Program-made: the position numbers and the translations under genes
The notes under the pieces: generated by a model
What the model was told of the DNA's origin: nothing
Databases searched by the model: none
The model's input: the letters and a program-made list of their open reading frames with translations, nothing else
DNA from: Rhodoferax sp. U2-2l
GTDB taxonomy: Bacteria > Pseudomonadota > Gammaproteobacteria > Burkholderiales > Burkholderiaceae_C
NCBI RefSeq assembly: GCF_020594515.1
Contig: NZ_JAJCTH010000005.1
Coordinates: 124,001-188,000 of the forward strand
Length of the DNA stretch: 64,000 nt
Reading direction: 5' to 3'
In this document: positions 36,222 to 51,944 of the stretch, piece by piece
Position numbering within the stretch: position 1 is the stretch's first letter
How the letters are laid out: every line of letters starts with the position of its first letter

Positions 36222-37579
36222 GACTGCGCCCTCTGCAACTCCGTTGAAAAATAGACCGGGGCCTGTTCAGCCACGACACCGTTGCGATTCACCAAAATGG
36301 CGCACCACGCCGACAACGCAAACATCACCGCCTCAAAACCAAACACTGTGGAATAGGCCAGGCCACTGGACGCCACCAGCCAGTGCGCAATGTCACTGGC
36401 AGCGGTGCCCAGGATGCCACCCAAGCCAAAGGCAATCGCCTGCGCCGCGCCCCACAGGCCCATACGTGTGCCTTCGTGGCCCTGCTCGCCTTGGGTTGAC
36501 AGGCGCATCATGGTGGCGATCGCGGCAATGGAAAAGGCACCGTTGGCGACACCCAGCAGCACGATGTTGGCTTTCAAGGGCCAGTTTTGCCCTTGAACAC
36601 CCGCCATGGACAAACCGACCATCGCAAGCGCCGAGACCAAACAGCCCCAGACCATCCAGCTTTGCACGCTGCCCAGACGCCCTTTCACCCGCTCCCAGCC
36701 CACCAAAGCCACCCACAACATGCCCGCCAACACGGCACCGTGCTGCAAACCCGCCAGTTGCGTGGTCTGGCCCGGACTCATGCCAAACACGTCACCCGCG
36801 AAGGGTTCGAGAATCAGATCCTGGGCGCTGTAGGCCAGCATCGACAGAAAAACAAAGATGGTGAAGGTCCGGGCCTGGCGTTCGCGCCAAACCTGAATCA
36901 GCGTTTCCTTGAACTTGCTGGCAGATCGAATTTGCGGAGATTCACCCGCAGGTACGTCTTTTACACTGCGGGTGTCTTGCCCTTCCAGCCCCCACAAACT
37001 CAGGGCGGCAACACCAATCACCAGCACAGCCAAACCTGCCGTGACGCGGATCAATTGCGCTGGTGTGTAAGGATCGATCAATTTGCCGACGGTCACCGCC
37101 GTCATGGCAAACCCCAGGATCATCATCATCCAGACCAGGGTTGCTGCAGGTGCGCGCCGACTGTCAGGCACACGTTTGGCCATCAGCACCAGCAAGGACG
37201 TACCACAAGCACTCACGCCCAGACCAATCATCGTGAACGCCAGGATGCACAACCCCAGCCCCCAACCGAAGGCGGTTTGCATCAACACAGTCGCCACGGA
37301 GGCCAGCAAACCGCCTGCCGCCAGCACAATCACACCGCCCAGCATCCAGGGTGAGCAGCGCCGACCCTGATCGGCACCAAACCCCATACGGGGCCGCACC
37401 ATCTGCACCAAGTAATGCAAGGCCACCAGCAACCCAGGCAACAGCGCCGGCAAGGCCAGCTCCACCACCATGATGCGGTTGAGTGTCGAGGTCGTCACCA
37501 CCACCACCGCACCCATACACGCCTGCACCAACCCCAGACGCATCACATCCAGCCAACCAAAAACCCGCACAGAGCTCAT
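36218..37579 (-). CDS. PucC/LhaA-family MFS protein (bchG-bchP associated)
   Basis: 453 residues with about 12 membrane helices and the family start LGLVQACMGAVVVVTTSTLNRIMVVELALPALLPGLLVALHYLVQ. This is the third PucC-family member in the window, the type found between bchG and bchP in purple bacteria (ORF428-like); relatives are thought to deliver or channel bacteriochlorophyll to assembling complexes. The ATG at 37579 overlaps the bchG stop (ATGA), which decides it over an upstream ATG at 37612. Confidence 0.9.
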   Translation of the reverse strand: MSSVRVFGWLDVMRLGLVQACMGAVVVVTTSTLNRIMVVELALPALLPGLLVALHYLVQMVRPRMGFGADQGRRCSPWMLGGVIVLAAGGLLASVATVLMQTAFGWGLGLCILAFTMIGLGVSACGTSLLVLMAKRVPDSRRAPAATLVWMMMILGFAMTAVTVGKLIDPYTPAQLIRVTAGLAVLVIGVAALSLWGLEGQDTRSVKDVPAGESPQIRSASKFKETLIQVWRERQARTFTIFVFLSMLAYSAQDLILEPFAGDVFGMSPGQTTQLAGLQHGAVLAGMLWVALVGWERVKGRLGSVQSWMVWGCLVSALAMVGLSMAGVQGQNWPLKANIVLLGVANGAFSIAAIATMMRLSTQGEQGHEGTRMGLWGAAQAIAFGLGGILGTAASDIAHWLVASSGLAYSTVFGFEAVMFALSAWCAILVNRNGVVAEQAPVYFSTELQRAQS

Positions 37580-38463
37580 GGCAACACCTGGTGAAGAAAG
37601 TGCAGCGCCCACGCACTGACCATCATGCCCGAGACGTACAGCGGCACGCCAAATGCACTGAGCATCAGCGCTTTTTCAATAGGCTGACGGATGAACGTCA
37701 GCATCAACGGCAGTTGCGCCAGCACCAGTGCCAAAACGCCAGCAGCGTGCCAGGGTTGTGCCCAAAACAGCAAAAACCCAATCACGACAAATTGGGGAAC
37801 CAGCATGATGACGCACGCGGCCTTGGCTGCCCCCAGCGGCCCCAATTGAACAGGCAAGGAGCGCACACCCATCTGCTTGTCACCTTCGATGGCCTTGAAA
37901 TCATTGAGTGTCATGATGCCGTGCGCGCCAATGCTGTAAAGCAAGGCCAATAACAGCGACTCGCCATGCGGCAATGCGCCACCCAGCATCACAGCGCCAC
38001 CGGTCACCCATGCCAAACCCTCATAACTCAAGGCACACGCGGTGTTGCCCCACCAGCCATTGAGCTTCAAGCGCAATGGCGGCGCACTGTAGGCCCAGGC
38101 CAGCACCAAACCCAGCGCGCAGGCCCAGAAACCCCAGGTACCCAAGCCCCAAGCCCAGACCAGCGACAAAACACTCCACAAAACCGCGATGTAAAAACCC
38201 CACCGTCCGGGCATGCGGCCGGAGGGGATGGGGCGATTCGGCTCATTGATGGCATCGACATGGCGATCGAACCAGTCGTTGACCGCCTGGCTGCTGGCAC
38301 ACACCAGCGGACCGGTCAGGACCAAGCCGAGGAAAATCAGCAACCAATTGGCGCTGAAGCTCTGCGCGGAGGCCACCACACCACAGGTGAAGGCCCACAT
38401 CGGCGGGAACCAGGTGATCGGTTTGAGCAGTTCGGCAACTGTGGAAATCGAGGGGCGAGCCAT
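37576..38463 (-). CDS. bchG: bacteriochlorophyll synthase (chlorophyllide esterification)
   Basis: 295 residues. A UbiA-family prenyltransferase that attaches the geranylgeranyl tail to bacteriochlorophyllide a. The two aspartate-rich motifs are NDWFDRHVDAINEP and NDFKAIEGDKQMGV. It has eight to nine helices and the N-terminus LLKPITWFPPMWAFTCG. It is the first gene of the leftward bchG operon. A PpsR site lies 30 bp upstream. Confidence 0.96.
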   Translation of the reverse strand: MARPSISTVAELLKPITWFPPMWAFTCGVVASAQSFSANWLLIFLGLVLTGPLVCASSQAVNDWFDRHVDAINEPNRPIPSGRMPGRWGFYIAVLWSVLSLVWAWGLGTWGFWACALGLVLAWAYSAPPLRLKLNGWWGNTACALSYEGLAWVTGGAVMLGGALPHGESLLLALLYSIGAHGIMTLNDFKAIEGDKQMGVRSLPVQLGPLGAAKAACVIMLVPQFVVIGFLLFWAQPWHAAGVLALVLAQLPLMLTFIRQPIEKALMLSAFGVPLYVSGMMVSAWALHFLHQVLP

Positions 38464-38492
38464 CTCGCGATTTTGACTGACCCGCCAAAAGG

Positions 38493-38510
38493 TGTCAATT
38501 AATACTTACA
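38493..38510. promoter_or_regulatory. PpsR/CrtJ binding site upstream of bchG
   Basis: TGTCAATTAATACTTACA matches TGT-N12-ACA exactly. It is flanked almost symmetrically by CGCCAAA (38483) and TTTGGCG (ending 38518), making a larger palindrome. It lies between the ppsR stop and the bchG start, so it is probably the bchG operator. Confidence 0.78.
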
Positions 38511-38529
38511 CTTTGGCGTGAATTATTTG

Positions 38530-39930
38530 TCAATGGATGCTGCTGACTTCCATGTCACTCACCATCTCGAAGCGGCGCAGTTTGACGTACAGACTTTGCC
38601 GGGACAGGCCCAGCATTTCCGCCGCAGAGGCGCGGTTGTTCCGGGTCAGCTCGAGAGCAGACTGAATACACATCTTCTCGATCATGTCGACGGTTTCGCC
38701 CACAATGTCCCGCATCGGCATACGCCCCACCAGTTTGGAGAGTTCGGCCACTGAGCTCACCATGCTTGCGCCCGCGACCGGCGTCTCTGTCGCGCGGGTA
38801 CGCTCCACATCCCGGATATAGAAGGCGTAGTACGCCTGGTCGGTGTTGAGTGTCAGTGCCGAAATCTCGACCGCTATGGTTGAGCCCGCCATCACCCTCA
38901 ATTCGGTTGCAAAATCTTTGACGACCGTTTGGGAGCGCAAATTGGTCAACAACACGCCCCAATCAACGCCACCGCGAACCAGCCAGTTTTCCAAAGGCTG
39001 ACCGTAAAGCTGCGACAGCGCCGTCACCCCCAGCATGGTCATCAATTCGGCGTTGGCAGACTTGATGACGCCTGCACGGTCCGTTGAGACAAAGCCGTCG
39101 GGCGAATGCTCCAGCGCCTCACTGAATAGCAATTGTTGATCGGCTGCCGAGGCTGGCCTGGCCACGATCCCGTGTGGCAGCAAACGCACCAGGAAGTGGG
39201 GCCCACTCTCTTGCCGGAACACCGATGCCGAAACCGTGCAATCACCGCTGGCACCCACAAATCTCGCACGACACATTTCAATGCGACCGGTCGCATGCGC
39301 CATGCGCAACAGTGACTGAATCTCGTCGCGGTAAGCGGGCTCGAAACACTCGGTGACATCACGACCCACCAGTTTTTTATGATTGTCCTTGACGAAAACT
39401 TGCGCGCTTGAATTGGCATCAAGGACGCGAAAACTCAGCCCATCCACCAGCAAAACCGCTTCGTTACCCGTTTCAAACAAGATACGGTATTTGGTCTCGA
39501 TGTGACGCAAACGCAAATAGTCCCGCTCGATGGACTGCTGCGTTTCAATCAGACGTCTTTGGAGTGCCGCGATCGACTCCATGTCCCGACCCAGCGCCAA
39601 AAATCTGCCTTGGTCGTCCAGTTTCAGGACCGCATACTGCACCGGCAGGTCTGACCCTTTGCTCATCGCATGGTTGACCTGACGCCAGCGCAAATCCTCG
39701 TCAGCACCTTGCGAAGCGGCCAGCATTTCTTGAACCTTGACGCGGCTCTCACTGGTCACTGTGCTCAGCCAGGTGCGACCGACCCAAGTCTGGCAATCCA
39801 AAGCAAGCACATCTGCCTTGCGAGCAGAAACGTCTTCTATGACACCGTCGTTGTCCAGGAGAAGAGCAATATCGAATGCTGCTCGGACGAGCCGCGCAAA
39901 GGCATCTTCTGTCAGGTTACCGAGCTTCAT
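38530..39930 (-). CDS. ppsR: transcriptional regulator PpsR/CrtJ
   Basis: 466 residues. An N-terminal region, PAS domains (one near 150-250, another near 265-375) and a C-terminal FIS-type helix-turn-helix (NNRASAAEMLGLSRQSLYVKLRRF, about 431-454). PpsR represses photosynthesis genes in air by binding TGT-N12-ACA. Cys421 in IEKMCIQSALELT matches the redox-active HTH-adjacent Cys of CrtJ. The second expected Cys, between the PAS domains (VRLLPHG, around 248-254), is absent. It lies 42 bp after the aerR-like gene on the same strand. Confidence 0.95.
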   Translation of the reverse strand: MKLGNLTEDAFARLVRAAFDIALLLDNDGVIEDVSARKADVLALDCQTWVGRTWLSTVTSESRVKVQEMLAASQGADEDLRWRQVNHAMSKGSDLPVQYAVLKLDDQGRFLALGRDMESIAALQRRLIETQQSIERDYLRLRHIETKYRILFETGNEAVLLVDGLSFRVLDANSSAQVFVKDNHKKLVGRDVTECFEPAYRDEIQSLLRMAHATGRIEMCRARFVGASGDCTVSASVFRQESGPHFLVRLLPHGIVARPASAADQQLLFSEALEHSPDGFVSTDRAGVIKSANAELMTMLGVTALSQLYGQPLENWLVRGGVDWGVLLTNLRSQTVVKDFATELRVMAGSTIAVEISALTLNTDQAYYAFYIRDVERTRATETPVAGASMVSSVAELSKLVGRMPMRDIVGETVDMIEKMCIQSALELTRNNRASAAEMLGLSRQSLYVKLRRFEMVSDMEVSSIH

Positions 39931-39972
39931 TGCACCATATCAATTAAGTTGTGTTCGTCGATCCAGAAGGTG

Positions 39973-40686
39973 TCAAGGATAGTGCGTCGGATTGGCCATA
40001 TGCACCTTTCTGACCTGCTGGTAGGCAAGTTTTTCAGACTCACGCGCATCACCACCCAATAAATCGGCACCCAAGGTGGCAAGCAGGTCGCGATCCAGCG
40101 CCACCATGGGACCGCCCACCATGAACTGCATTTTGGGATTGAGCGAAGCCTGACGGGCCTCATCAATCAACTGCCGAAGCGCCTCCACACCTCGGTCAGA
40201 GCAAATGGAGAACCCTGCAATATCGACCCGATGCCGTGACAACTCTTCCAAAACATCAGCATCAGAGTGGATGGTCATGCTCATCACGTCCCAGCCACTG
40301 CGCCTGAAAAACTCGGTCAACATCACGGCACCAAAGCTGTGTTGCGAATGAGGCGTCGAAAAAAAGATCGCCCGATAGCCATTGGTCTTGCGTTGGGTTT
40401 GACTCAAAAATTGAGGGCTGAACTGATACAGAATTTGCTGCAAACAGTGAATACTCATGGTCACCTGCGCAAAGTCGATTCGGTCAGACGTCCACCAATC
40501 GCCAAGCAGGCGCGCCGTTGGCGCCAACCCGTTCAAGTAGACATCTTCAAGATCAACACCCGCACTGCACCACGATTGAACCAAGGACACAGCATCTGCA
40601 CACTGGTGCAAACAGGCTTCAGCCAAGGCCTCAACTTGGGAGATTTCGAAGACACCAAGGTCTGAACGAGCCCGCATTGAAGACAT
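39973..40686 (-). CDS. aerR: AerR/PpaA-type cobalamin-binding antirepressor
   Basis: 237 residues from the ATG at 40686, which has CAGGAACAT just upstream. The helical part holds the conserved LLGDWWTSDRIDFAQVT (Trp64-Trp65). The Rossmann-like B12 domain has FFSTPHSQHSFGAVM with His116 in an H-x-x-G pattern, and FMVGGPMVALDRDLL. AerR/PpaA binds PpsR and relieves repression. The frame extends upstream to a TTG at 40818, adding 44 Cys-containing residues (SCGSC). A longer form cannot be excluded, since Rhodobacter AerR has long and short forms. Confidence 0.88.
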   Translation of the reverse strand: MSSMRARSDLGVFEISQVEALAEACLHQCADAVSLVQSWCSAGVDLEDVYLNGLAPTARLLGDWWTSDRIDFAQVTMSIHCLQQILYQFSPQFLSQTQRKTNGYRAIFFSTPHSQHSFGAVMLTEFFRRSGWDVMSMTIHSDADVLEELSRHRVDIAGFSICSDRGVEALRQLIDEARQASLNPKMQFMVGGPMVALDRDLLATLGADLLGGDARESEKLAYQQVRKVHMANPTHYP

Positions 40687-40840
40687 ATGTTCCTGTTGAA
40701 ACTGGTCCGCACAAGAACCACAACTGACTTGCCCTGAGAAGTGGTCGGCGCAGAATTTCGCACTAGTCGCCTTGTCAGCTGTCTCAACTTGAGAGTTGCA
40801 ACTGTTTGCTTGGGACAATTTTACCGATAAACCCCGTCAA

Positions 40841-40874
40841 TGTAAAAAAAATAATACGTCAAGTTATGTTGACA
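40841..40874. promoter_or_regulatory. two overlapping degenerate PpsR-type sites, aerR-bchF divergent region
   Basis: Site 1 (40841-40858) is TGT-N12-ACG across an A-rich run. Site 2 (40857-40874), CGTCAAGTTATGTTGACA, is CGT-N12-ACA and keeps the inner GTCAA/TTGAC symmetry. Each misses one consensus base. They lie about 52 bp upstream of bchF and 155 bp upstream of aerR, between the divergent genes. Confidence 0.6.
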
Positions 40875-40925
40875 CTTTCGCTGCCAACAGCTACAGTGAA
40901 ACCCTGAAGTTCCCCCACATCCCAC

Positions 40926-42739
<1,814 letters not shown>

Positions 42740-42750
42740 GTTTCACCCAC

Positions 42751-44296
42751 ATGCAACTCACCCTCTGGACTTACGAAGGCCCACCCCATGTGGGCGCCAT
42801 GCGGGTCGCCACGGCGATGACCGATGTTCACTATGTTCTGCATGCGCCGCAAGGGGACACCTACGCGGACTTGTTGTTCACCATGATCGAGCGCCTGCCC
42901 AGACGCCCCCCGGTGACCTACACCACTTTCCAGGCCAGGGATCTGGGGGGTGACACGGCGCAGCTTTTCAAAGACGCCGTGTCCAGCGCGTTCGAGCGCT
43001 TCCAGCCCAAGGCGGTCCTGGTGGGGTCATCCTGTACCGCTGAATTGATTCAGGACGATCCGGGCGGGCTGGCGCAGGCGCTGAATCTGCCGGTGCCCGT
43101 GATACCGCTGGAGTTGCCTTCCTACCAGCGCAAAGAAAATTGGGGCGCGGCGGAAACTTTTTATCAGTTGGTCAGACGTCTGGTCAAGGCACCTGTGGCA
43201 GCCGTTTCATCGGAAGCACGCAAACCCTGCTGCAACATTTTGGGGCCGACCGCCTTGGGGTTCAGGCACCGCGACGACGTGCGCGAAATTACCCAACTGT
43301 TGCAGAGCCTCGGCATCGACGTCGCGGTGGTCGCGCCATTGAACGCGTCGGTTCAAGACCTTCAGAATCTGGCGCAGGCCGACTTCAACGTGGTCCTGTA
43401 TCCCGAAGTGGCCAACACAACGGCGCAGTGGCTGCAACGTCAATTCAACCAACCGTTTACCCGTGTGATGCCCATCGGTGTAGCGGCCACCCGAGAGTTC
43501 ATTCAGGAAGTGGCAGCGCTGGCAGGCGTTGTTGTGCCACCTGACCTTGAAAAAAATGCCCGTTCGGTCTGGTTCTCCAGGTCAGTTGACTCCACCTACC
43601 TGACTGGCAAACGTGTTTTCCTGTTTGGTGATGCGTCACATGTGGTGGCGGCGGCACGTTTTGCAGCGGACGAAATGGGCTTTGAGGTTGTCGGTATCGG
43701 TACCTACAGCCGTGAATTCGCCCGGGAGGTCCGCGATGCGGCCAAAAAGTACCAGGTTGAGCCTCTGATCACCGATGACTACCTGTTGGTCGAAGAGCAA
43801 ATCAAAAACCTGCATCCGGAACTCATTTTGGGCACCCAGATGGAGCGCCACATCGCCAAGCGGTTGGGCATTCCGTGTGCGGTGATCTCCGCGCCGGTGC
43901 ATATTCAGGACTATCCGGCCCGTTACGCGCCCCAGATGGGTTTTGAAGGCGCCAATGTGTTGTTCGACACGTGGGTCTACCCGCTGATGATGGGACTGGA
44001 GGAGCATTTGCTCGGCATGTTCCGTGATGACTTTGAGTTTCACGAAGGCGCTGCCCCGTCCCATCTGGGGTCGGTTCGCAGTCAACCCTTGGAGAGCCTG
44101 GCACCCGTCAAAGCAGAAGTTGCCCCGATCGTGGTGCCCAACCCAAGCGCTGCGCCCATCACCACCACCTCCTGGAGCGCCGACGCTGAAAAGGAACTTG
44201 GAAAGATCCCGTTTTTTGTTCGCGGCAAAGCCCGCAGAAACACAGAACGCTTTGCCATTGAGCAGGGCGTGAGCACCATCACCGTGGAGACGCTAT

Positions 44297-44325
<29 letters not shown>
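42751..44325 (+). CDS. bchB: light-independent protochlorophyllide reductase subunit B
   Basis: 524 residues. NifK-like subunit starting with the invariant [20 protein letters not shown]. It contains [33 protein letters not shown] and [37 protein letters not shown]. The C-terminal extension after residue 440 ends with a small conserved domain ([28 protein letters not shown]). Its last 29 nt overlap the bchH start. Confidence 0.97.
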
Positions 44326-49029
<4,704 letters not shown>

Positions 49030-49039
49030 AGGCCAACCC

Positions 49040-49738
49040 ATGAAGGAAAGCACTTATCAGGAACGCCGCGGCCAGATCGAAACTTATTTCGATCGCACTG
49101 CCGTCGCGGCCTGGGAAAAATTGACGTCTGACGCACCGTTGGGACGTGTGCGGGCAACGGTTCGTGCCGGTCGGGACAACATGCGCGCGACGCTGCTGTC
49201 GTGGTTGCCTGACGACCTGCATGGCAAACGCATTCTGGATGCGGGTTGTGGCACCGGTGCCCTGGCCATTGAAGCTGCTCGCCGCGGCGCTGAGGTGGTC
49301 GCGATCGATCTGTCGCCCACGTTGGTCGATTTGGCGCGCAGCCGCCTGCCAACAGATGTGGCCCACCGCATTGACTTTCGCAGTGGTGACATGCTCGACC
49401 CCGCGCTGGGTCACTTTGACCACGCCGTGGCGATGGACTCCATCATTCACTACCGCACCGAGGATGCGGTGAATGCCTTGGCCAAACTGGCTGAGCGCAC
49501 AAGCAGCTCGATTCTTTTTACATTTGCGCCGCGCACACCACTTTTGACTTTTATGATCTCGGTCGGGCGCATCTTTCCGCGCGGCAACCGCGCGCCATGG
49601 CTTGAGCCGATGGCAGAAGAAAAAATTGCTTCCCTGATGGCAACCAACGAAGCGCTGAAAGACTGGTCCACCGGCCGTACCCGCCGGGTGTCCAGTGGTT
49701 TTTACCAATCGCAGGCGATGGAGTGGACAAGGTCGTGA
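49040..49738 (+). CDS. bchM: magnesium protoporphyrin IX methyltransferase
   Basis: 232 residues. AdoMet-dependent enzyme that makes Mg-protoporphyrin monomethyl ester. Motifs are RRGQIETYFDRTAVAAWEKLTS at the start, ILDAGCGTGALAIEAARRG (AdoMet loop) and YRTEDAVNALAKLAERTS. The ATG at 49040 fits family starts. The stop overlaps the lhaA start by 4 nt if GTG at 49735 is used. Confidence 0.96.
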   Translation: MKESTYQERRGQIETYFDRTAVAAWEKLTSDAPLGRVRATVRAGRDNMRATLLSWLPDDLHGKRILDAGCGTGALAIEAARRGAEVVAIDLSPTLVDLARSRLPTDVAHRIDFRSGDMLDPALGHFDHAVAMDSIIHYRTEDAVNALAKLAERTSSSILFTFAPRTPLLTFMISVGRIFPRGNRAPWLEPMAEEKIASLMATNEALKDWSTGRTRRVSSGFYQSQAMEWTRS

Positions 49739-51162
49739 AGGCAACAACGTTCAAAAGGATAGCGCAAAGCATCCCGGCACAATGGCTTCCGTTCGCGGAT
49801 GTAGCCAGTGTCGGCTTGCCGTTGTCGCGCCTTTTGCGTTTGTCGCTGTTCAAAGTGACGATGGGCATCACCACGGCCCTGCTGATTGGCACGCTCAACC
49901 GGGTCATGATTGTTGAATTGGGTGTGACAGCTTCTCTGGTCTCGCTGATGCTCGCGCTGCCCTTGCTGGTGGCACCTTTTCGGGCGGTGACGGGGTATCA
50001 ATCGGATACCCACCTGTCAGCATTTGGCTGGAAACGTGTGCCCTTCATGTGGGGCGGCACGCTGGTGCAGTTTCTTGGGCTGGCCTTCATGCCGTTTGCT
50101 TTACTGGCGCTGTCCGGACAGGGCCAGACCCCCCTGCCCGCCTGGCTGGCGCAGGGCGTTGCCGCCATGGCGTTTTTGATGGTCGGTGCGGGGTTGCAAA
50201 CCTCCCAGACGGCTGGTTTGGCACTGGCCACCGATCTGGCCAGCGAAGAAACACGGCCCAGGGTGGTGGCCTTGATGTACATCATGCTGCTCGCAGGCGC
50301 CGTGAGCGGCAGCTTGGTCTTTAGCGTCTTGCTGGCAGATTTCAGTGCTCAGCGCTTGGTGCAGGTTGTGCAGGGGACGGCCATGGTGGTGTTGTGTCTG
50401 AATGCCTTCGCCCTGTGGAAACAAGAGCCCAGAAACCCGCAGCGTGCGGCCACGCGCAAGCAAGTCATCAAGCCATCGTTCAAGTCCGTCTGGACCAACT
50501 TCATCAACTTGCCCCATGCGCGCCGTTTTTTGTGGACCACGGGCCTGGGAACGATGGCCTTCAACATGCAGGACGTGGTGCTTGAGCCCTACGGCGGCGA
50601 GATTTTGCACTTGAGCGTGGGGGCCACCAGCGCCCTGACCGCCATGTTGGCTGGCGGTGCACTGTTGGGCTTTCTGTTGGCGGGCCGCCAGTTGGCCCGC
50701 GGCATGGACCCGTTGTTGCTTGCGGCTGCGGGCACGGTTCTGGGACTCCCCGCTTTTTCAGCGGTCATTTTTTCGGCCCCCCTGGAGGCTGGCTGGCTAT
50801 TTCGCGTGGGTGCGTTGGGCATCGGTTTGGGGGGCGGCTTGTTTGCGGTCGGCACACTGTTTGCCGCGATGCGCCTGGACGGCGGCGGGTACATCGGTCT
50901 GGCCTTGGGCGCCTGGGGTGCAGTGCAATCAACTGCCGCGGGCCTGGCCATGTTCCTGGGCGGTGCCTTGCGTGATGTGTTCACCCACTTCACGGCCAGT
51001 GGCGCGTTTGGCGCAGCCATTGCCGCGCCCTCCGTTGGTTATAGCGTGGTCTACCACGTCGAGATGTTTTTATTGTTTGTCACCTTGATTGCCATTGGCC
51101 CGCTGGTCAAACATGGCAAGCACGTGGCCCAACACAGGCAGATTGTCCCTGTCATCCAGTAG
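49735..51162 (+). CDS. lhaA: LhaA, PucC-family light-harvesting 1 assembly protein
   Basis: 475 residues, 12 membrane helices. Family starts include FADVASVGLPLSRLLRLSLFKVTMGITTALLIGTLNRVMIVELG. The position between bchM and puhA is the standard site of lhaA in purple bacteria, where it helps LH1 assembly. The GTG at 49735 overlaps the bchM stop as GTGA; another in-frame GTG at 49723 adds four residues. Confidence 0.94.
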   Translation: MKATTFKRIAQSIPAQWLPFADVASVGLPLSRLLRLSLFKVTMGITTALLIGTLNRVMIVELGVTASLVSLMLALPLLVAPFRAVTGYQSDTHLSAFGWKRVPFMWGGTLVQFLGLAFMPFALLALSGQGQTPLPAWLAQGVAAMAFLMVGAGLQTSQTAGLALATDLASEETRPRVVALMYIMLLAGAVSGSLVFSVLLADFSAQRLVQVVQGTAMVVLCLNAFALWKQEPRNPQRAATRKQVIKPSFKSVWTNFINLPHARRFLWTTGLGTMAFNMQDVVLEPYGGEILHLSVGATSALTAMLAGGALLGFLLAGRQLARGMDPLLLAAAGTVLGLPAFSAVIFSAPLEAGWLFRVGALGIGLGGGLFAVGTLFAAMRLDGGGYIGLALGAWGAVQSTAAGLAMFLGGALRDVFTHFTASGAFGAAIAAPSVGYSVVYHVEMFLLFVTLIAIGPLVKHGKHVAQHRQIVPVIQ

Positions 51163-51182
51163 ATTTTTTGAAGGAGTTAACC

Positions 51183-51944
51183 ATGGAATTTGGTGGTTTC
51201 ACACAGTCTTTCGACGCAGCACAACTTGTGCTTTACGTTTTTTGGGCCTTTTTCGCAGGGGTGGTTTATTACCTCCAGCGTGAGCAACACCGGGAGGGCT
51301 ACCCGATGGACCCCGGTCGACCCAATGGCCCCTACACCACTGGCTGGCCGTTGGTGAAGCCCAAAACCTACAAGATGCGCCATGGCCCCGATATGGTGGC
51401 ACCCAACCCGGACCGTCCGGATGGCGAGTATTCATTCGAACCGGGCAATCCCTGGAGCGGTGGCAACATCGTCCCCAAAGGTGATCCGCTGCTGGCCGGT
51501 GTGGGACCGGGCGCCTGGGCCATGCGCGCGGATGAGCCTGATCTGACCTACGAAGGCAATCCGAAAATTGTCCCCTTGCGCGTTGCCAAAGACTACAACG
51601 TGGCCAAACAAAACGTTGACCCACGGGGTATGCAGGTGCTGTGTGCGGACAAGGAGAGTGCGGGTCAGGTGGTCGACTTGTGGATTGACCAGTCAGAGTC
51701 CATCTTCCGCTTCATCGAAGTCGCTCTGAAAGACTCTGGTACCCACGTCCTCATTCCGATGAATTTCGCGCGCATCAACAAACACGGTGTTCACGTGAAC
51801 GCCTTGATGTCCTACCAGTTCAACAACGTGCCCAAGACCAAGTCGCCTGAGCAGATCACCTTGCTTGAGGAAGAGAAAATCATGGGTTATTTTGGTGCCG
51901 GTTTGCTGTACGCACACCCCAGCCGGTTGGATCCATTGCTGTGA
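51183..51944 (+). CDS. puhA: photosynthetic reaction centre H subunit
   Basis: 253 residues. A single N-terminal membrane helix (LVLYVFWAFFAGVVYYLQREQHREGYP) and a cytoplasmic beta domain (NPDRPDGEYSFEPGNPWSGG, GDPLLAGVGPGAWAMRADEPD). It caps the L/M core and shapes the QB pocket. It starts at ATG 51183 with GAAGGAGT seven bases ahead, the strongest ribosome-binding site in this unit. The stop overlaps puhB. Confidence 0.97.
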   Translation: MEFGGFTQSFDAAQLVLYVFWAFFAGVVYYLQREQHREGYPMDPGRPNGPYTTGWPLVKPKTYKMRHGPDMVAPNPDRPDGEYSFEPGNPWSGGNIVPKGDPLLAGVGPGAWAMRADEPDLTYEGNPKIVPLRVAKDYNVAKQNVDPRGMQVLCADKESAGQVVDLWIDQSESIFRFIEVALKDSGTHVLIPMNFARINKHGVHVNALMSYQFNNVPKTKSPEQITLLEEEKIMGYFGAGLLYAHPSRLDPLL

